Positions 60,264 through 64,000 of a DNA stretch of 64,000 nt are shown piece by piece; positions within the stretch are counted from its first letter, which is position 1, and each line of letters begins with the position of its first letter. The position numbers and the translations under genes are program-made. Below the pieces are notes generated by a model. The model did not search any database and was not told the DNA's origin. It saw only the letters and a list, made by a program, of their open reading frames with translations. Origin of the DNA: UBA12077 sp963665525 (GTDB lineage Bacteria; Bacteroidota; Bacteroidia; Bacteroidales; UBA12077); the NCBI GenBank assembly GCA_963665525.1, contig OY762280.1, positions 124,001 through 188,000 of the forward strand, given 5' to 3'.

Positions 60264-60287
60264 AAAAAAATCCTCTGGGATTTTTTG
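60264..60287 (+). terminator. Terminator after tRNA-Ser
   Basis: Hairpin AAAAAATCC / GGGATTTTTT with a 3-nt loop, 17 bp after the tRNA; its T-run merges with the -33 box of the next tRNA promoter. Confidence 0.75.
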
Positions 60288-60314
60288 TTTTTCTAAAAAA
60301 CAATTTTACATTTG
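60284..60314 (+). promoter_or_regulatory. Promoter of tRNA-Pro
   Basis: TTTG (60284-60287), 19 nt, then TACATTTG (60307-60314): a full match to the TTTG-N19-TAnnTTTG promoter, with the -7 box ending 16 bp before the tRNA. Confidence 0.85.
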
Positions 60315-60330
60315 CAACGCTAAAAAGCTA

Positions 60331-60405
60331 CGGGGTGTAGCGTAGCCCGGTTATCGCGCCTGCTTTGGGAGCAGGAGGTCGCAGGTTCGAATCCTGCCAC
60401 CCCGA
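60331..60405 (+). tRNA. tRNA-Pro (anticodon TGG)
   Basis: A 75-nt cloverleaf: acceptor CGGGGTG / CACCCCG, anticodon arm CCTGC-TTTGGGA-GCAGG (anticodon TGG at 60366-60368), T-arm GCAGG-TTCGAAT-CCTGC, discriminator A. CCA is not encoded. It has its own promoter and a strong terminator. It reads CCN proline codons. Confidence 0.97.
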
Positions 60406-60411
60406 CAGATT

Positions 60412-60452
60412 AAAAGGATTAAACGGCTGAAAAAGAGTTTAATCCTTTTTTT
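60412..60452 (+). terminator. Terminator after tRNA-Pro
   Basis: A 13-bp stem (AAAAGGATTAAAC / GTTTAATCCTTTT) with a 12-nt loop and a T tail. Confidence 0.9.
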
Positions 60453-60629
60453 ATTTCCCGATATTTGCCCGAGAATTTTAATATCTAAAAATTTTTTATT
60501 TGCTCCAATATTCTTTTTTAATGTTTGAGAGTACAGCAGAATCAAACCAGAACTATTTTTTCTATTTTGGTTAATTGTTTAGTTATATATTAACTATCTG
60601 ACATTTTTATATGATTATTATAAAATTAA

Positions 60630-60651
60630 GTCCAAGCTTTCATGCTTGGAC
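60630..60651. repeat. Perfect 8-bp hairpin upstream of the WD40 lipoprotein
   Basis: GTCCAAGC-TTTCAT-GCTTGGAC stands alone in the 248-bp gap after the tRNA-Pro terminator. No T-run follows, so it is not an intrinsic terminator. It could be a protein-binding dyad or a remnant of a small mobile element. The rest of the gap shows no gene. Confidence 0.4.
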
Positions 60652-60700
60652 AAATAAAATTAATTTCTGTATTAATATTGTTAGTTAAAAATACTTCTTT

Positions 60701-61699
60701 ATGACCCAGAAATTAATAGTAATATTGTGTATCATTTTTTTAATTAGTTGTCAAAAGAAACAGCAATTCACAAATGAGATCATTAATTTAGAAACCGTTT
60801 CAAGACTTCAACAATATGGTGAGTTTAAATGTAAAGTAAGTAATCTAGAAAATTTGATATTCTCATCAAATAGCGAATTCCTAATAGCAGTTACTGTGAA
60901 CGGAGATATTTCTGTTTTTGATATTAAAAGATCAAGGCGAATTAAAAAGTTTAATGTGGGTCATAAGATATTCCATTCAACATTTGATATAAGATATGAT
61001 AATATTATTGTAAGTGGGGACAATAGAGAATTAACATTCTGGGATTTGGAAGGTAATTTTGTTAATAATTATTCAACAGATAAATCTGTTGGCTGTATTT
61101 CGATTTCAGATGATGGCAAACAATTAGCAATAGGTTATGAAACTGGTATAATATCTATTTTTGATTTGAATAATATGGAAAAAATCTATGATTTAGTTTC
61201 GGATTATAGTAATCCTTCTAATGTAGTGTTTTCTCCTTCTGGAGATAAGTTGGTAGCATATTATAAAGATAGTGATGGTAAAGTGTTAGTATGGGATTTG
61301 AATAATAAAGTAATATGTAAAGACTTAACATGGTTATCTGGCAAAAGAAACAATAAAGATTTTAAATTTACTGCAAATGGAGTTAATATAATTGGATCTT
61401 ATAATTCATACATGATAATATCAATTAACGTAAATACAGGAAAATATGTAAATGGGTATGTTGTACATGATTCAACAGCAACTCATATAAGAGTAAATGG
61501 AAACAATAATATATTTGCTTCAGCAGGATTGGATCAAAATGTAATATTATGGAATATCGAAACAAGAGATTTTCTTGAAATGTATAGAAATGACGTTAAT
61601 ATTAATTGTCTTAACTTTTCTCCTGATGGCAAATACTTTTCATATGGATTAGAAAATGGTATAATTAGAGTATTTGCAATCAGTGAAAATTATAATTAA
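60701..61699 (+). CDS. WD40-repeat lipoprotein
   Basis: A 332-residue lipoprotein; lipobox FLISC gives Cys17. The rest reads as seven WD40-like blades, each with a 'dg.i.vfdi' or 'vlvWDl' end: NGDISVFDIKRSR, NRELTFWDLEG, ETGIISIFDLNNME, DGKVLVWDLNNK, DQNVILWNIETRD, ENGIIRVFAIS. It is a periplasm- or surface-facing propeller without a catalytic domain, probably for protein binding. It has no obvious partner and faces a converging VanZ-like gene. Accessory in character. Confidence 0.85.
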   Translation: MTQKLIVILCIIFLISCQKKQQFTNEIINLETVSRLQQYGEFKCKVSNLENLIFSSNSEFLIAVTVNGDISVFDIKRSRRIKKFNVGHKIFHSTFDIRYDNIIVSGDNRELTFWDLEGNFVNNYSTDKSVGCISISDDGKQLAIGYETGIISIFDLNNMEKIYDLVSDYSNPSNVVFSPSGDKLVAYYKDSDGKVLVWDLNNKVICKDLTWLSGKRNNKDFKFTANGVNIIGSYNSYMIISINVNTGKYVNGYVVHDSTATHIRVNGNNNIFASAGLDQNVILWNIETRDFLEMYRNDVNINCLNFSPDGKYFSYGLENGIIRVFAISENYN

Positions 61700-61719
61700 T
61701 AATTATAGAAGAAAATCTA

Positions 61720-62355
61720 TTATTTCTTAATTTGAAACCTATTTATTACTTTTTTTAAAACAATAAAACTTAGATACCCTAAACTACAACCTATTAAGTT
61801 CAGAATTAAATCATCTATATCTGCAATTCTATTATAGCTCATGCTAGAATAAGAAAATATATTGGTAAAAACGAACTGCGTTATTTCAATTATTACTATT
61901 AATATTATACAATGAGATATTATAGTTTTAAAACTATACTCTTTATAACGTAGGATTGAGTAAAGTGTCCCAAATGGAATGAACAGAAATATATTACTTA
62001 AATTATGATTAAAAAGATCTATATTTAAGATTGTCCTGAGCGGTATAATATTGACATATTTAATATCCGTAAAATTGATACTATTTATATCGATAAAAGG
62101 AATATAAAATTGCGTATAGTTAAATAAAAACACCAGATATAAACACAAGCTACTTAATATTATTTTGTTTAGAAATCCTACTTTATTATGGTTTTTTCTA
62201 TAAATAAATTGATATAGTATAAATGGGAATGTTGAATTTATTACAATATCAATTACTGTTAGATTTTGATTATATCTATAAATACCAATTCCTAACAACA
62301 TAGTTATTAGAATTGATGGTAGTAATATGCTAATATTTATTATTACGTTTTTCAT
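61720..62355 (-). CDS. VanZ-like membrane protein
   Basis: A 211-residue inner-membrane protein with about five hydrophobic segments. The VanZ pattern is clear: NIFLFIPFGTLYSILRY, then IEITQFVF, and RIADIDDLILNLIGCSLGY. VanZ-like proteins in this phylum have no defined role; the name comes from the teicoplanin-resistance protein. The coding sequence is unusually rich in ATT/ATA isoleucine codons. The upstream ankyrin/MBL gene ends 63 bp away and reads in the same direction. Confidence 0.85.
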   Translation of the reverse strand: MKNVIINISILLPSILITMLLGIGIYRYNQNLTVIDIVINSTFPFILYQFIYRKNHNKVGFLNKIILSSLCLYLVFLFNYTQFYIPFIDINSINFTDIKYVNIIPLRTILNIDLFNHNLSNIFLFIPFGTLYSILRYKEYSFKTIISHCIILIVIIEITQFVFTNIFSYSSMSYNRIADIDDLILNLIGCSLGYLSFIVLKKVINRFQIKK

Positions 62356-62418
62356 AATTGAAAAACCAATCCAATATTAAAATAATATCGGATTGGTACA
62401 TAAGTATAGCTATTAGTT

Positions 62419-63960
62419 TTATTTAATATGTCTCCTGTCTCCTGGATATTTTGCAATATACCATTTGACTTCAGGATATAAATGAAAAACACTACTTCTG
62501 AAATTATAATATAACTCTTCGCTACCCTTATTATCTTTTGGTATTATATATTGTGGTTTAAAGTTAGTTATTAAATAATCTGCCCATTTTTTTACTTGCT
62601 CTTTATCTGAATTTAAACCAATTGTAGAAAGCATTAATACATCAATTTCTCCTACTTTAGTTTTAAGATCAGATAAGTTCTTCTCAATATTGTCTGTATC
62701 CGGGAAACCTGTATATAATATCTTTAATCCATCTCCATTAATGAGATATCCTAAAGTCATACCATCTGATCTGAATGCAGTAATTTCAAAATTGCATATT
62801 GCAATTGTCTCATTAGGTTTCATTTTTTGATATGAGTCATTGCCTTTATAAGCATCATCATTATTTAAAATATATTGAATGTTCTTGATTTTTCCATCCA
62901 TGTTATGCATTGGGGAACCTTCATTCTCATAACCATGCCAACAAGTATATAAACTAATTACAGATTGTTCTTTTAGTTCTTCAGGTGTTAACCATCCATT
63001 TAGAATTGACTGTTTACCCGGTTTATTGCCCATTTCTTCATAATCAAAAACTAATAATTTTGACTTTGTTTTTATTGCCCATCCCCTATGGTTTAGATTC
63101 CAGAAAATAGCCTGACCATTAAATAAATTATCTTCAAATGGTGATTTATTCTTTAACTCCGAAACAATATTATTATCAAGTGTTGATTTATTAAGAAGTT
63201 CAGCAACATTATTGTGTCTATATTTAAGAGCATATATTATAGGGTAAGTACTTAAATTATCTTTAGCATTAATATCTAATCCCTTTTCAATTAATTTCTT
63301 TGTTGTTTGTGGAGCACCATAAATTGCGCAATAATGCAATAGGTTCATTCTTGTTTTTTCATCAATCCAGTTTAGTTCAGCACCATTGTTAATAAGATTT
63401 AGCGCAACATCTTCAGATCTATTTTCAATAGCATATACTAATGCAGTTTTTCCGGACTTATCTGCAATATTTAATTTAATGCCATTATTAATCAATATCT
63501 CTGACAATTTATCCTGATTTTCCTGGCCATATTTTAGTAGATACAATAAAAGGTTTTTCCCATCATCATCAACCGAGTTTATATTAATCCCTTTATTAAT
63601 TAAAAATTCCAATAAGTTTGGATTTCCCCTTAATATTGCAGCTTTGGCAGGTGTGTTACCCATAATATCTTTTAATTCAACATCTGCACCTTTTGAAACA
63701 AGCATTTCTGCAATTTCAAGTTTATCTTCCATACAGGCAAGATGTAACAAAGGAACGCCTTGCTGGAATACTTCATTTACATCAAATCCATCAGTAGAAG
63801 TTAATGAATCAGTAGTAGTTATATCATTTGTCATTATTGCCCTGTACAGTAACATTTGCTTTTGGGTAAATTGAGCCATAATAGGGCCTGAACCTAAAAG
63901 AAAAAGAACGGAAAATACTACAGCAAATAAAATAAAGTAAATAAGTTTTCTAGTTTTCAT
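62419..63960 (-). CDS. Ankyrin-repeat / metallo-beta-lactamase-like fusion
   Basis: A 513-residue exported protein with a signal or anchor helix (about 5-29). Ankyrin repeats fill about 35-265 (QGVPLLHLACMEDKLEIAEM, NTPAKAAILRGNPNLLEFLI, KTALVYAIENRSEDVALNLI, NLLHYCAIYGAPQTTKKLIE). The C-terminal part (about 275-513) has a metallo-beta-lactamase-like outline: AIKTKSKLLVFDYEE, a region ISLYTCWHGYENEGSP at the place of HxHxDH, GYLINGDGLKILYTGFPDTD, and IDVLMLSTIG. The metal motif is degenerate, with a single His (TCWHGYE), so classical MBL catalysis is doubtful. The gene lies near the right edge but is complete. Function unknown. Confidence 0.75.
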   Translation of the reverse strand: MKTRKLIYFILFAVVFSVLFLLGSGPIMAQFTQKQMLLYRAIMTNDITTTDSLTSTDGFDVNEVFQQGVPLLHLACMEDKLEIAEMLVSKGADVELKDIMGNTPAKAAILRGNPNLLEFLINKGININSVDDDGKNLLLYLLKYGQENQDKLSEILINNGIKLNIADKSGKTALVYAIENRSEDVALNLINNGAELNWIDEKTRMNLLHYCAIYGAPQTTKKLIEKGLDINAKDNLSTYPIIYALKYRHNNVAELLNKSTLDNNIVSELKNKSPFEDNLFNGQAIFWNLNHRGWAIKTKSKLLVFDYEEMGNKPGKQSILNGWLTPEELKEQSVISLYTCWHGYENEGSPMHNMDGKIKNIQYILNNDDAYKGNDSYQKMKPNETIAICNFEITAFRSDGMTLGYLINGDGLKILYTGFPDTDNIEKNLSDLKTKVGEIDVLMLSTIGLNSDKEQVKKWADYLITNFKPQYIIPKDNKGSEELYYNFRSSVFHLYPEVKWYIAKYPGDRRHIK

Positions 63961-64000
63961 AATTCAATATTTTACGTTTATTAATAAATTCTTTTGATAC

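Noticed and set aside
60351..60545. 64-residue minus-strand reading frame ending in GGRIRTCDLLLPKQAR
   Set aside because: It is the antisense translation of tRNA-Pro, a well-known false ORF, and has no promoter or start signal of its own.
61720..62355. Glycopeptide resistance gene because of VanZ similarity
   Set aside because: No vanH, vanA or vanX homologues are present, and VanZ-like proteins are common without resistance.

Overview
The window is a 64 kb piece of chromosome from a Bacteroidota bacterium. It is AT-rich. Several genes carry the phylum's promoter form (TTTG, about 19 nt, TAnnTTTG), including two near-perfect copies ahead of the tRNA genes. Lipoproteins with a Cys after a short hydrophobic stretch are common, and family content is typical of the phylum: DUF5916, DUF1573, DUF4369-TlpA, S9 peptidases, SPOR-like and PD40 proteins, LytS/LytTR pairs, and membrane-embedded AraC/LuxR regulators. 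The overall mix suggests a free-living, probably marine Bacteroidales/Marinilabiliales-like organism; that placement is inference. I see no phage, insertion sequence, CRISPR array or rRNA operon. The left edge cuts a NarL-type response regulator.

Layout. 1-7.5 kb: response regulator (partial), outer-membrane barrel plus Amt ammonium transporter, a DUF975-like membrane protein, then a 7-TM LuxR-type regulator in one unit with an EptA-like phosphoethanolamine transferase, converging on an acyltransferase. 7.5-17.5 kb: a large S9 peptidase, a thioredoxin/glutaredoxin fusion with an orphan GroES, a membrane methyltransferase, a ferredoxin too short for usual ORF cut-offs, and a three-gene unit (barrel protein with degenerate peptidase domain, TauE/SafE, M20 amidohydrolase). 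17.6-23.4 kb: DUF1573 protein, MeaB GTPase, TlpA-like lipoprotein and a secreted helical-repeat protein. 23.5-35.3 kb is signalling-rich: a LytS kinase, a degenerate second LytS-like protein and their LytTR regulator; a PAS hybrid kinase; a STAS/SEC14-like protein; a 7-TM AraC regulator with a transglutaminase-like lipoprotein; a DUF5916 protein; and a second LytS/LytTR pair.

35.3-49.4 kb: zinc/manganese-type ABC importer, dihydrolipoyl dehydrogenase, ECF sigma factor with an anti-sigma/barrel fusion, lytic transglycosylase, UvrA, a LOG-family protein, and an SPOR-like protein paired with a barrel protein bearing TSP3 repeats and an EF-hand. 49.4-60.1 kb is mostly housekeeping: divergent smpB and miaA, the bcp-recA-S9 peptidase unit, a TPR/PD40/SPOR-like protein, and a tight clpS-nfeD-floA-FKBP operon. 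tRNA-Ser(GCT) and tRNA-Pro(TGG) follow, each with its own promoter and terminator. 60.7-64 kb holds a WD40 lipoprotein, a VanZ-like protein and an ankyrin/metallo-beta-lactamase-like fusion, which look like accessory genes.

No wholly new system is obvious. The most unusual items are the LytS/pseudo-LytS/LytTR operon behind a helical-repeat secreted protein, the pseudo-peptidase/propeller/barrel protein, the anti-sigma/barrel fusion, the ankyrin/degenerate-MBL fusion, and several strong inverted or direct repeats upstream of regulators.
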